64,000 nucleotides of DNA, taken from positions 124,001 to 188,000 of the forward strand of contig NZ_QETF01000005.1 in the NCBI RefSeq assembly GCF_003129565.1, read 5' to 3'. The position numbers and the translations under genes were made by a program. This stretch comes from Salibaculum griseiflavum (GTDB lineage: Bacteria; Pseudomonadota; Alphaproteobacteria; Rhodobacterales; Rhodobacteraceae). Positions 45,324 through 53,294 of this stretch are shown piece by piece (the stretch's first letter is position 1; every line of letters begins with the position of its first letter). The notes beneath the pieces are model-generated. The model was given only the letters and a program-made list of their open reading frames with translations, did not search any database and was not told the DNA's origin.

Positions 45324-46271
45324 TCAAGCGTCCTTGGCAGTCTCCTGCGACAGGGGGTGATGCTCCAGCACCAGGTCGCGCAGCCGGTCCTCCAGCACAT
45401 GGGTATAGATTTCTGTCGTTCCCACATCCGCATGGCCCAGAAGCGTCTGGATTGCCCTGAGGTCGGCGCCACCGGCCAGAAGATGCGTGGCAAAGGCATG
45501 GCGCAGGGTGTGCGGGCTGACCTTTTCAGGGGGAATACCGGCCTGCGCCGCCCAGGTCTTGATCAGTCCGTGAAAGCTCTGCCGGGTCAGGTGGCCGGAT
45601 TTGCCCCGTGATGGAAACAGGAACGGCGAGCGCGGTTTGCGCTGCGCCGAGGCCTTGTCTTCGGCGGCGTCCCGTTCGGCCAGCCACTCGGCCAGTGCGG
45701 CGCGGGCCGGCGGCGACAGGGGCACCATGCGTTCCTTGTCGCCCTTGCCGCGCACCAGCAGCATCCGGGGATCACCCCGCGCTGCGGAAACCGGCAGGGC
45801 GACAAGTTCCGACACACGCATGCCCGTGGCGTAGAGCAACTCCATCAGGCAGGTATTGCGCGTGCGGTCCTTGGCGTTGGTTCGGGCGGCGTCAAGCAGC
45901 GCGTCCACCTCCTCGATGCTCAGCGTCTTCGGCAGCCGTTTGCCTCGGCCCGGTCCAGCGATCCGGATGGCCGGGTTGTCGTCGCGCCAGCCTTCGTCAA
46001 AGGCGAAACGGTAAAGCTGCTTGATCGCCGAGAGGCGGCGCGCGCGGGTGGCCGGGGCCAGCCCGCCGGCCTCGCAGGCGATGAGGTAATCCTCCACGTC
46101 CGCGCGTTGGGCCGTGGCAAGGTGTCGGTCGCGGGCGGCGAGCCAGTCGGAAAAATCGACCAGGTCTCGGCCATATGCGGCAAGCGTGTTGTCGGCGGCG
46201 TCCAGCTCTGCGGCGTGGGCCTCCAGAAAGGCCTGCAGCCAATGGCTCTGAGGTTGGTCGGCGGGGGTCAT
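45324..46271 (-). CDS. xerD: Tyrosine recombinase XerD
   Basis: A 315-residue tyrosine recombinase that resolves chromosome dimers at dif together with XerC. It has the N-terminal SAM-like DNA-binding domain (LEAHAAELDAADNTLAAYGRDLVDF). The catalytic residues are R in ATGMRVSELV, K in GKGDKERMVPL, H-x-x-R in HTLRHAFATHLL, H in LLGHADVGTTEIYTH and the tyrosine in IYTHV. It is core XerD rather than an integrase: the neighbours are conserved genes and no att-like repeats are seen. It overlaps the preceding secreted-protein gene by four bases. Confidence 0.95.
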   Translation of the reverse strand: MTPADQPQSHWLQAFLEAHAAELDAADNTLAAYGRDLVDFSDWLAARDRHLATAQRADVEDYLIACEAGGLAPATRARRLSAIKQLYRFAFDEGWRDDNPAIRIAGPGRGKRLPKTLSIEEVDALLDAARTNAKDRTRNTCLMELLYATGMRVSELVALPVSAARGDPRMLLVRGKGDKERMVPLSPPARAALAEWLAERDAAEDKASAQRKPRSPFLFPSRGKSGHLTRQSFHGLIKTWAAQAGIPPEKVSPHTLRHAFATHLLAGGADLRAIQTLLGHADVGTTEIYTHVLEDRLRDLVLEHHPLSQETAKDA

Positions 46272-47845
46272 GGGGCCGACAGGATCAGCTGGTAGAGGGC
46301 AGTGCGACGGGCGGTGTCCTCAAGGCCGAGGGCGCGTAGGGTCGACAATCCTTCGGTCATGGCGACCGGATCGCCGTCCAGCCCCTGTTGCACGGTGGCG
46401 ATGGTGCGCAGGATGGCTTCGCCCAGGCGGTCATCCTGGGCCATGGCGACAAGCGTGGCGTCGGGCTGCGGATCGCGGAAGGCGGCGGCGACGGGCCGCG
46501 CGGTGCGGGGCACCGGGATATCAGCGCCGACCTGCCCTCGCGCCAGCGCAGCCAGCAGCGCCTGATCGGGCGGCAGGTCAAGGTCCAGCGCGTGCGCTTC
46601 GTAGGCGGGTGTCAGCATGAGCAACCGGTAGCGCAGGTCGGCGCCGCGTGGTGTCAGCTCGGCCGTGGCCAGCCGGTCCGCGAACCCATCCACCAGAACG
46701 GCCTGTGTTCCGACATCGCGCAACTGTTCCCAGGCGGCGATCAGGGCCTCGGAGGTTGCCGCCGCATCCCCCGTGGTCAGGGCGCTTTCCAGCCGTTGCA
46801 CCGCGCGGGCCCGTTCCCAGACCCCGCCCGAGGCGGACGGGACGCGTTGGGTATAGAGGCGCAAAAGCACCGTTTCCGGGATTGCCCCTGTGCGCAACAG
46901 TCGTTCGGCCGCCTCGATCTGGGATTTCCAGCCAACGGTATCGCGCAGATCGGAATGGGCAAAGGCGCGGGGCAGGGCGGCTGTTCCCATCGCCTCGCCC
47001 ACCGCTTCACGCATCCGGAAGACCAGCGGCGTGATCCTTTCGGGGCGCGGCGGGGCGGCCCCCTCGAAAAGCTCCGGATCGAGGAACCAGGCCAGCAGAT
47101 CGGCGGTTTCGGCGTCGATATCGCCCAAGGCCTCGGCGGTGTTCAAGGTCAGCGCCGCTGCCGACCAATCGCCCGCCCGTGCAAGGCAGAAGACCCGGGC
47201 GGCAGGGGTGGGGGCAATGCCGGGCTTGGCCTGCATGACCTGACACGCGCGCCGCTCGGTTCCGGTCAGAAGCGCCACGTCGAACCAGCGCCGGAACAGG
47301 GCAGGACTGTCCGGATCGGCGGCCTCCAGCATCGCGAGCGCCGGGTCGAGCGCCCCGATATCGAGAAGCGTGTCGATCCGGGCCAGGAAAAGACGGCCCT
47401 CGGGGCCGGCATCGGCGGGTGGGTCGGCCTCTGTCAGGATCAGGCGCATGAGCAGTTCGCGCAGGGGCGCCAGGGTCTCCACCCGTTCGGCCAGCAGAAG
47501 GTCGACCAAGGTTCCCGTCTCGCTGCCAGCCCAGAGCGTCGCCGGCAGGCCGGTCGTGGCCGCTGACATCAGCCCGACCCGGTCCGCCGATGGCGCATCC
47601 AGTGGCCGGACGCTGACATCGGGAATCGTGGCGCTGTCGGTGACGGGGTCCTCGTCGGGCGGCGGCACGCGGGTGCTGCGGGACCCGGGCAGGGGCGCAA
47701 GGGCCGCCGGGGCTGGCTCGCGCACGCTTTCCGACAGCCAGTCGATCGCAGACAGAGGCCGCATGTCCTCGGCCCCGTCTTGCTGCGCGGTGGCGGCCGA
47801 GGCTGCCATGCAGGCCAGAGCCGCCCATTTTGCGAGGGTTTTCAC
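46268..47845 (-). CDS. Large exported alpha-helical protein, function unknown
   Basis: A 525-residue protein with signal peptide MKTLAKWAALACMAASAATAQ, a proline-rich linker in residues 40-80 and then mostly Ala/Leu helical repeats without a recognised domain. The pattern resembles TPR-like solenoids, for example LFLARIDTLLDIGALDPALAMLEAADPDSPALFRRWFD. Cysteines are few. It overlaps xerD by four bases and follows a 51-residue membrane protein by two, so all three are co-transcribed. Conserved in related genomes is likely but untested here. Possibly an envelope or secretion-related factor. Confidence 0.7.
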   Translation of the reverse strand: MKTLAKWAALACMAASAATAQQDGAEDMRPLSAIDWLSESVREPAPAALAPLPGSRSTRVPPPDEDPVTDSATIPDVSVRPLDAPSADRVGLMSAATTGLPATLWAGSETGTLVDLLLAERVETLAPLRELLMRLILTEADPPADAGPEGRLFLARIDTLLDIGALDPALAMLEAADPDSPALFRRWFDVALLTGTERRACQVMQAKPGIAPTPAARVFCLARAGDWSAAALTLNTAEALGDIDAETADLLAWFLDPELFEGAAPPRPERITPLVFRMREAVGEAMGTAALPRAFAHSDLRDTVGWKSQIEAAERLLRTGAIPETVLLRLYTQRVPSASGGVWERARAVQRLESALTTGDAAATSEALIAAWEQLRDVGTQAVLVDGFADRLATAELTPRGADLRYRLLMLTPAYEAHALDLDLPPDQALLAALARGQVGADIPVPRTARPVAAAFRDPQPDATLVAMAQDDRLGEAILRTIATVQQGLDGDPVAMTEGLSTLRALGLEDTARRTALYQLILSAP

Positions 47846-47847
47846 CG

Positions 47848-48003
47848 TTACTCCACCTCAAGCGTCACGGGTTTCGTGACCTCCTCCACCGGGGGCGCGA
47901 AATCTTCTGCGAAAAAGATCGGCCCGACATAGGCATAGGCCACCAATGCCAGTGCCGCCAGAACCACCAATACCAGCACTGCCTTGATCAGCCGCCACAT
48001 CAT
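47848..48003 (-). CDS. Small membrane-anchored protein of 51 residues
   Basis: A short frame starting with two ATGs. Residues 5-25 (LIKAVLVLVVLAALALVAYAY) form one transmembrane helix, followed by VGPIFFAEDFAPPVEEVTKPVTLEVE, an acidic periplasmic or cytoplasmic tail. Its stop is two bases before the start of the 525-residue exported protein, giving a tight operon. The conserved-looking transmembrane segment and placement make it likely to be real. No family is recognised. Confidence 0.6.
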   Translation of the reverse strand: MMWRLIKAVLVLVVLAALALVAYAYVGPIFFAEDFAPPVEEVTKPVTLEVE

Positions 48004-48160
48004 GTCTTTGCCCCATCTTTTCTGTCCTGCCCCGGAACGGACCGGTTTCGCTGGTCCTTGGCTGGCTTTATATATGGTGTTTCGGGTAATTTCACGTCAT
48101 TGAATGGGGAAATTTCCAGCACCGGCAAAGCGGTGCCGATCGGGGAAAGCGGGTTCGGTG

Positions 48161-48748
48161 GTGACAGGCAAGGCGCAGGACAGGCGGGAAAAGACCGGGG
48201 CGGTGCTGCATCGCACGGTCGTGCTCGTCGGCATGATGGGGTCGGGCAAGTCGGCCATCGGGCGCAACCTTGCGGCGCGGCTGGGCGTGGCGTTCCTGGA
48301 TTCGGATGCCGAGATCGAGGCCGCGGCCAATGCCAGCATCGCCGAGATTTTCGCCCGCGACGGCGAAGCCTTCTTTCGCGACCGCGAGGCGGAGGTGATC
48401 GCCCGGTTGCTGAAATCCGAACCCTGCATCCTGTCTACCGGCGGCGGCGCGTTCCTGGCGGAACGCAACCGGCGCGCCATTGCGCAGCATGGCGTGGCGT
48501 TGTGGCTGGATGCCGATCTGGACCTTCTTTGGGACCGGGTGCGCCACAAGGATACGCGACCCCTGCTGCGCACGCCGGACCCGCGTGGGACCTTGGCGCG
48601 GATTTTCGAGGACCGCGCGCCCATCTATGCCAAGGCGGGTCTGCGAACCAAGGCCGAACCGGAATATTCCATTGATGACATGACGGACCGGGTGATCGAG
48701 ACACTGGCTGCCGACCCCCGGATACTGGAGCTTGCCGATGACGATTGA
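48161..48748 (+). CDS. aroK: Shikimate kinase
   Basis: A 195-residue shikimate kinase, which phosphorylates shikimate with ATP in the aromatic amino-acid pathway. The P-loop GMMGSGKSAIG, LDSDAEIE, the shikimate-binding FRDREAEVI and the GGGAFL motif are present, with RPLLRTPDPRGTL and IYAKAG in the lid region. The N-terminus is uncertain: GTG at 48161 or 48158 gives a normal short leader, and ATG at 48104 would add 19 residues of unusual composition. The last bases overlap aroB. The upstream gap contains a TATATA-rich patch near 48069 that could hold divergent promoters. Confidence 0.93.
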   Translation: MTGKAQDRREKTGAVLHRTVVLVGMMGSGKSAIGRNLAARLGVAFLDSDAEIEAAANASIAEIFARDGEAFFRDREAEVIARLLKSEPCILSTGGGAFLAERNRRAIAQHGVALWLDADLDLLWDRVRHKDTRPLLRTPDPRGTLARIFEDRAPIYAKAGLRTKAEPEYSIDDMTDRVIETLAADPRILELADDD

Positions 48749-49841
48749 AACCGTCCGCGTTGACCTGCCCGGCCGGGCCTATGACGTGCGCATCGGGCCG
48801 GGGCTGGTCGCCAATGCCGGGTCGCAGATCGCGCCGCTGCTGCGCCGGCCCCGCGTTGCCATCGTGACCGAGGACACCGTGTCAGGGCTGCACTTGGGCG
48901 CCTTGCAGGATGGGTTGCAAGCGGAAGGCATCGAAAGCGTCGCGTTGTCGCTGCCGCCGGGCGAAGGTACCAAGGGATGGCCGCAGTTCACCCGCACCGT
49001 CGAATGGCTGCTCGAGCAGAAGGTCGAGCGTGGCGACATCGTCGTGGCCCTTGGGGGCGGCGTGATCGGCGACCTAGTGGGCTTCGCCGCCGCCGTTGTC
49101 CGGCGCGGGGTGCGTTTCGTCCAGGTGCCGACGTCGCTTCTGGCTCAGGTCGACAGTTCCGTGGGCGGCAAGACCGGGATCAACGCCCCGCAGGGCAAGA
49201 ACTTGATCGGGGCGTTTCACCAGCCATCGCTTGTGCTGGCCGATACCGGCGTGCTGGCCACCATGCCCGAGCGTGATTTCCTGTCCGGCTATGGCGAAGT
49301 CGTGAAATATGGCCTGCTGGGGGATGCGGACTTCTTTGGCTGGCTGGAAGAGAACGGCCCAAACCTGCGCGATGATCCGGCGGCGCTGATCCATGCGGTC
49401 AAGCGATCGGTTGAGATGAAAGCCGAGATCGTGATGCGCGACGAGACCGAACAGGGTGACCGGGCGCTTCTGAACCTCGGGCATACCTTCTGTCACGCGC
49501 TTGAGGCCTCGACGGGCTATTCCGACCGGCTGCTGCATGGCGAGGGCGTGGCCATCGGCTGTGCGCTGGCCTTCGAGACCTCGGCCCGGCTGGGCCTGTG
49601 CAGCCAGGAGGACCCGAGCCGCGTGCGTGAACACCTGGCGGCGATGGGTATGAAGAAAGACCTTGCCGACATTCCGGGTGATCTGCCCGGTGCGGCGGCG
49701 CTGGTCGACCTGATGGGGCAGGACAAGAAGGTGGTCGATGGCCAGCTGCGCTTTATCATGGCGCGCGGCATAGGGCAGGCCTTCGTCACGTCCGAGGTGC
49801 CGCGCGAGGTGGTGCTGAAGGTGCTGGAAGACGCGGCCTAG
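48738..49841 (+). CDS. aroB: 3-dehydroquinate synthase
   Basis: A 367-residue DHQ synthase that makes 3-dehydroquinate from DAHP with NAD+ and Zn2+. Motifs are LPPGEGTKGWPQF, ALGGGVIGDLVGFAA, VDSSVGGKTGINAPQGKNLIG, the metal ligands E in GYGEVVKYGLL, H in LNLGHTFCHALEA and H in LLHGEGVAIG, all at normal spacing. The ATG at 48738 overlaps the aroK stop by eleven bases, so translation is coupled. Its stop overlaps the convergent 109-residue membrane protein by four bases. Confidence 0.97.
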   Translation: MTIETVRVDLPGRAYDVRIGPGLVANAGSQIAPLLRRPRVAIVTEDTVSGLHLGALQDGLQAEGIESVALSLPPGEGTKGWPQFTRTVEWLLEQKVERGDIVVALGGGVIGDLVGFAAAVVRRGVRFVQVPTSLLAQVDSSVGGKTGINAPQGKNLIGAFHQPSLVLADTGVLATMPERDFLSGYGEVVKYGLLGDADFFGWLEENGPNLRDDPAALIHAVKRSVEMKAEIVMRDETEQGDRALLNLGHTFCHALEASTGYSDRLLHGEGVAIGCALAFETSARLGLCSQEDPSRVREHLAAMGMKKDLADIPGDLPGAAALVDLMGQDKKVVDGQLRFIMARGIGQAFVTSEVPREVVLKVLEDAA

Positions 49842-50167
49842 TCGCCGTCGCGCCAAGCATCATCGCTGAACGGGTCGATGCCGTGGCGCTTGCAGAACCG
49901 CATGAAGAGCGGCCATTCCATGAGACCGGCGGTCAACAGGGTGAAGACCCACCAGTTCGTTTCGAACAGCAACAACGAGAACCGCGTGCCGCTGCCCGCG
50001 AACAACAGCCCCGCGACCACCAGCAGCAACACCGACAGCGCCAGGTCCTGGCGCAACAGGCGCGGCAGCGTGATGCGCGGCATGCTCGGATAGATACCCA
50101 GATAGGCGACAGCCAGCGCCGCCGCGTTCAGGATCAGGATCTTGAGTTCCGGGGGCAGGGTGCCCAT
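49838..50167 (-). CDS. Small membrane protein, function unknown
   Basis: A 109-residue protein with three hydrophobic segments (ILILNAAALAVAYLGI, LALSVLLLVVAGLLFA, WWVFTLLTAGLMEWPLF) and a charged C-terminal tail FCKRHGIDPFSDDAWRDGD. No domain recognised. It lies nine bases downstream of ssb and converges on aroB with a four-base overlap, so it may be carried on the ssb transcript. Confidence 0.7.
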   Translation of the reverse strand: MGTLPPELKILILNAAALAVAYLGIYPSMPRITLPRLLRQDLALSVLLLVVAGLLFAGSGTRFSLLLFETNWWVFTLLTAGLMEWPLFMRFCKRHGIDPFSDDAWRDGD

Positions 50168-50176
50168 CGGCTAGCC

Positions 50177-50665
50177 TCAGAACGGGATTTCGTCATCCAT
50201 GTCACCGCCGCCCGCCGGGCCGGAGGGGCCGCCGTCATAACCGCCCCCGCCGCCGCCATAGCCGCCGCCGGACTGGTCGGACATGTAGCCGCCGCCCCCG
50301 CCGCCGCCTTCGCCACGGCCATCCAGCATGGTCAGCTCGCTGCGATAGGGGCGCAGGACGACCTCGGTCGTGTAGCGGTCCTGCCCCGACTGGTCCTGCC
50401 ATTTGCGGGTTTCCAGCTGGCCCTCGATATACACCTTTGAGCCTTTCTTCAGGTAGCGCTCGGCCACGTTGGCCAGCGGCTCGGAAAAGATCGCGACCGA
50501 ATGCCATTCGGTCCGTTCGCGGCGCTCGCCGGTATTGCGGTCTTTCCAGGTTTCCGAGGTGGCGATGCGCAGGTTGCAGACCTTGCCCCCGTTCTGGAAG
50601 GTGCGCACCTCGGGGTCGCGCCCCAGATTTCCGATCAGGATGACCTTGTTGACTGATCCGGCCAT
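50177..50665 (-). CDS. ssb: Single-stranded DNA-binding protein
   Basis: A 162-residue SSB that binds and protects single-stranded DNA. The OB-fold occupies residues 1-115 ([75 protein letters not shown]), then a Gly-rich tail and the acidic protein-interaction tip MDDEIPF. The ATG at 50665 has AGGAGG upstream; the in-frame extension to 50788 is not supported. No GAAC/GTTC SOS box was seen in the divergent region to 50848, unlike many ssb genes. Confidence 0.97.
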   Translation of the reverse strand: MAGSVNKVILIGNLGRDPEVRTFQNGGKVCNLRIATSETWKDRNTGERRERTEWHSVAIFSEPLANVAERYLKKGSKVYIEGQLETRKWQDQSGQDRYTTEVVLRPYRSELTMLDGRGEGGGGGGGYMSDQSGGGYGGGGGGYDGGPSGPAGGGDMDDEIPF

Positions 50666-50848
50666 GGCGACCTCCTCTTTCTCGAATCCCTGACGTGGTG
50701 AGTGGCTGTTACACCACCCCAGTTTGGTTAATGAAAGCACAATATCGCCGCTGCGGGGAATGGCCAGAGCGAGAAACTGGAATTCCACATGCTTTGGACC
50801 TAATCTACACCGCGTGCGGTTTGGGAGTTTGGTTTGGGGAGAGTGACG

Positions 50849-51442
50849 ATGATCCGGGCAAGAACGTGGATCGGCGCGGCCGTTGTGACCGCCCTGGCCG
50901 GGGCCGCCATGGCCGACGGTCTATCGACGCGGAACCGGTCGGCGCTGTTCAGCTCGCAGCTCGACGTGCTCGATGGCCGCGCGGCGTCGCAATATGCCAA
51001 TTCCGTGCGTCTCCAACCGCCCAAGGTCGTGGTGCCGGGGCAGCCCGGCAACGGCCCAGCCTATCGCGGGGATTATCGCGGCCCGTTCCTCGATCTGGCG
51101 CGCAGTGCCGCCCGGCGACATGCCATTCCGGAAGACCTTTTCCTGCGGCTGGTCCAGCAGGAATCCGGCTGGAACCAGCGCGCCAAGTCTCATGCCGGGG
51201 CCATGGGGCTGGCCCAGCTGATGCCGGCCACGGCGCGCTACCTGGGCGTGCGGGATGTCTGGGATCCGTATCAGAACCTGGACGGGGGCGCGCGCTACCT
51301 GCGGGAACAGTACGAAAGTTTCGGGTCCTGGCGGCTCGCGTTGGCCGCCTACAATGCCGGCCCCGAGGCCGTGCGCCGCCATGGCGGCGTGCCGCCCTAT
51401 CGGGAAACCCGCGATTACGTGCGGATCATCTGGGGTAGTTAG
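50849..51442 (+). CDS. Lytic transglycosylase (SLT domain)
   Basis: A 197-residue exported muramidase-like enzyme. The N-terminus [24 protein letters not shown] is a signal peptide. The SLT domain has the catalytic glutamate in [32 protein letters not shown] (ES motif), the [12 protein letters not shown] segment and [22 protein letters not shown], all hallmarks of family 1 transglycosylases. ATG at 50849 has GGGGAGAG upstream. It cleaves the MurNAc-GlcNAc bond in the periplasm. A GGGCGCG/CGCGCCC hairpin without a U-run follows near 51442-51463. Confidence 0.9.
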   Translation: MIRARTWIGAAVVTALAGAAMADGLSTRNRSALFSSQLDVLDGRAASQYANSVRLQPPKVVVPGQPGNGPAYRGDYRGPFLDLARSAARRHAIPEDLFLRLVQQESGWNQRAKSHAGAMGLAQLMPATARYLGVRDVWDPYQNLDGGARYLREQYESFGSWRLALAAYNAGPEAVRRHGGVPPYRETRDYVRIIWGS

Positions 51443-51469
51443 GGCGCGACCGGGGCCGCGCCCGGGGCG

Positions 51470-51676
51470 TCAGTTCTTGGTCTTGCAGGTATTGATCCCG
51501 AGGATCGCATAGGGTGGGCACCAGCCGATCGCCGCCGTGGCCAGCGGGATGATCCCCAGCAGGTAGAGCCAGCTATACTGCCCATCCATGTTGAGGAAGA
51601 AGGCCAGAATAAGCGCCGCGCCAACCACGGCGCGTATGATGCGTTCGGTGCCGCCGATATTCTTGGTCATTGTCAT
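51470..51676 (-). CDS. DUF2892 (YgaP-like) inner membrane protein
   Basis: A 68-residue protein with two transmembrane helices, matching DUF2892: start KNIGGTERIIRAVVGAALILAFF and YLLGIIPLATAAIGWCPPYAILGINTCKTKN, including the conserved GWCPPY and the CK near the end. Function unknown; related domains occur in YgaP with rhodanese activity. It is downstream of the Crp/Fnr gene on the same strand, 80 bases away, in a gap that contains a GTGAC-N3-GTCAC palindrome, so it could be a target of that regulator. Confidence 0.85.
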   Translation of the reverse strand: MTMTKNIGGTERIIRAVVGAALILAFFLNMDGQYSWLYLLGIIPLATAAIGWCPPYAILGINTCKTKN

Positions 51677-51755
51677 TGCCTTTCGCTTTGCGCCCGGATG
51701 AGTCGGGCTGATGAGCTCATACTAGCGCAAGCCAAGTGCCCGGTCTGTGACTTGG

Positions 51756-52409
51756 TCACGCGCCCTCGCTGCGGGCAAGGTAAGCCAGCGCATCACGGTC
51801 CAGGATGGTGACATGGCCGCGGTCGCGCCGCACCCAGCCACGGCGTGCAAAACTGTCCAGGCGACGCGAGATCACCTCGCGGGCGGATCCGATGCGGCTG
51901 GCGAGCTCGGCCTGGGTCGCGGTGACTGTGCCGTCCTCGACAAGGTCGAGAAGGGCCTCGGCCAGACGGGACTCGATCTTGTGGAATGCCACCTTTTCAA
52001 GGACATGGACGGTGCTTTTCATGCGATTCGCGAAGGCGCGGAAGACGAATTCGCGAAATGCGGCGGACCCGTCCATCAGCGACAGGAACAGGCCCTTGGG
52101 GATCAACACCAATTCGGTGTCGCGTGCGGTCAGGGCCTCGCCCGTATAAGGCTCGCCGCCCATCAGACCAAGCGTCGTTTGCACACAGGTCTGGCCCGGT
52201 TCGACGGCGTAGAGCAGGATTTCGCGACCCGACGGGCCGACCAGAAAGACCTCGACCCGGCCCGACAGGACGAGCGGAAAGCCCTCGGCCCCGTCGCCGG
52301 GGTGAAACAGGCTGCGGCCCTTGGGCAGGGTCACCGGCGACAGGTGGCCCAAGTCGGCCCGGGCGCTGTCGGGCAGATGGGCCAGCTCGGTGCGATCCAG
52401 CCAGGTCAT
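51756..52409 (-). CDS. Crp/Fnr family transcriptional regulator
   Basis: A 217-residue regulator: cyclic-nucleotide-binding fold in residues 15-130 (LFHPGDGAEGFPLVLSGRVEVFL, EPGQTCVQTTLGLMGGEPYTGEALTARDTELVLIPKG) and a winged helix at 150-205 (TVTATQAELASRIGSAREVISRRLDSFARRGWVRRDRGHVTI). There is no FNR-type cysteine cluster, so oxygen sensing is unlikely. The ATG overlaps the mmsB stop by four bases, so it is co-transcribed with the valine pathway genes. The small-molecule signal and the target sites are unknown. Confidence 0.9.
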   Translation of the reverse strand: MTWLDRTELAHLPDSARADLGHLSPVTLPKGRSLFHPGDGAEGFPLVLSGRVEVFLVGPSGREILLYAVEPGQTCVQTTLGLMGGEPYTGEALTARDTELVLIPKGLFLSLMDGSAAFREFVFRAFANRMKSTVHVLEKVAFHKIESRLAEALLDLVEDGTVTATQAELASRIGSAREVISRRLDSFARRGWVRRDRGHVTILDRDALAYLARSEGA

Positions 52410-53275
52410 CCGCGGCGGCGGGTCTCGAACCGCGGCAGCATGGCGCTGAAATCCAGCCCCGCGCCGTCCTCGTTCTCGACGAATTGCGCATAAAGCTCGG
52501 CGGCGCGGGCGCCCATGGGCGTGTCCGCATCGACCTGTTCTGCGGCCTCCATGGCCAGACGCAGGTCCTTGAGCATCAGCTCGGCGGCAAAGCCGGGCCG
52601 GTAATCGTTGTCGGCGGGTGAGGTCGGCCCGATGCCGGGGGCGGGGCAATAGGTGTTCATCGACCAGCTTTGGCCCGACGACGTGCTGACCACGTCGAAC
52701 ATCTCCTGCCGGCCGAGCCCCAGCTTGTCGGCCAGGGCGATGGATTCGCAGGTTGCGATCATCGTGGCACCCAGGATCATGTTGTTGCAGATCTTGGCGG
52801 CCTGGCCGTTGCCCGAGGGCCCGCAATGCACCGCACGGGCTCCCATCACGTCGAAAAGCGGCTTGACCCGGGCGAAGTCATCCGTGGCGCCGCCGGCCAT
52901 GAAGGTCAGCGTGCCGGCCTGGGCCCCTCCGATCCCGCCGGAAACCGGCGCATCGACCGCGCCCAGCCCGTGGGACCGGGCCAGCGCGGCCACCGCGCGG
53001 GCGCTTGCCACGTCGATGGTCGAGCAATCCAGCAACACGGAACCCTTGAGCATGCCGTCTATGATCGCATCGGCCACCTTCTGGACGATCTCGCCGTTCG
53101 GCAACATCAGGATCACGACGTCAGCGCCCATGGCGGCCTCGGCGGCGGACGCGGCCATCGTGATGCCTTCGGGCGTGGCGGCGGTGTCGAATCCGGTCAC
53201 GTCATGGCCCGCCTTGATGAGGTTGTGCGCCATGGGGGCGCCCATGTTGCCCAGCCCGATAAATCCGATCTTCAT
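52406..53275 (-). CDS. mmsB: 3-hydroxyisobutyrate dehydrogenase
   Basis: A 289-residue beta-hydroxyacid dehydrogenase that converts 3-hydroxyisobutyrate to methylmalonate semialdehyde with NAD+ in valine catabolism. The Rossmann start MKIGFIGLGNMGAPMAHNLIKAGH, the DAPVSGGIGGAQAGTLTFMAGG segment near residue 118 and the catalytic lysine in GNGQAAKICNN near 170 are seen. The C-terminal domain is typical. The start at 53275 matches the family; a longer start at 53314 does not. It overlaps the regulator gene by four bases and follows the hydrolase gene in the same direction. Confidence 0.93.
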   Translation of the reverse strand: MKIGFIGLGNMGAPMAHNLIKAGHDVTGFDTAATPEGITMAASAAEAAMGADVVILMLPNGEIVQKVADAIIDGMLKGSVLLDCSTIDVASARAVAALARSHGLGAVDAPVSGGIGGAQAGTLTFMAGGATDDFARVKPLFDVMGARAVHCGPSGNGQAAKICNNMILGATMIATCESIALADKLGLGRQEMFDVVSTSSGQSWSMNTYCPAPGIGPTSPADNDYRPGFAAELMLKDLRLAMEAAEQVDADTPMGARAAELYAQFVENEDGAGLDFSAMLPRFETRRRG

Positions 53276-53294
53276 GGCCTGTCTCCCTTCGCGG

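Noticed and set aside
45324-46271. Phage or island integrase
   Set aside because: The protein has XerD length and motif spacing; neighbours are conserved genes and no attachment repeats or phage genes are seen.
50666-50848. SOS box in front of ssb
   Set aside because: No GTTC or GAAC motifs with N7 spacing are present in the divergent ssb/lytic transglycosylase region.
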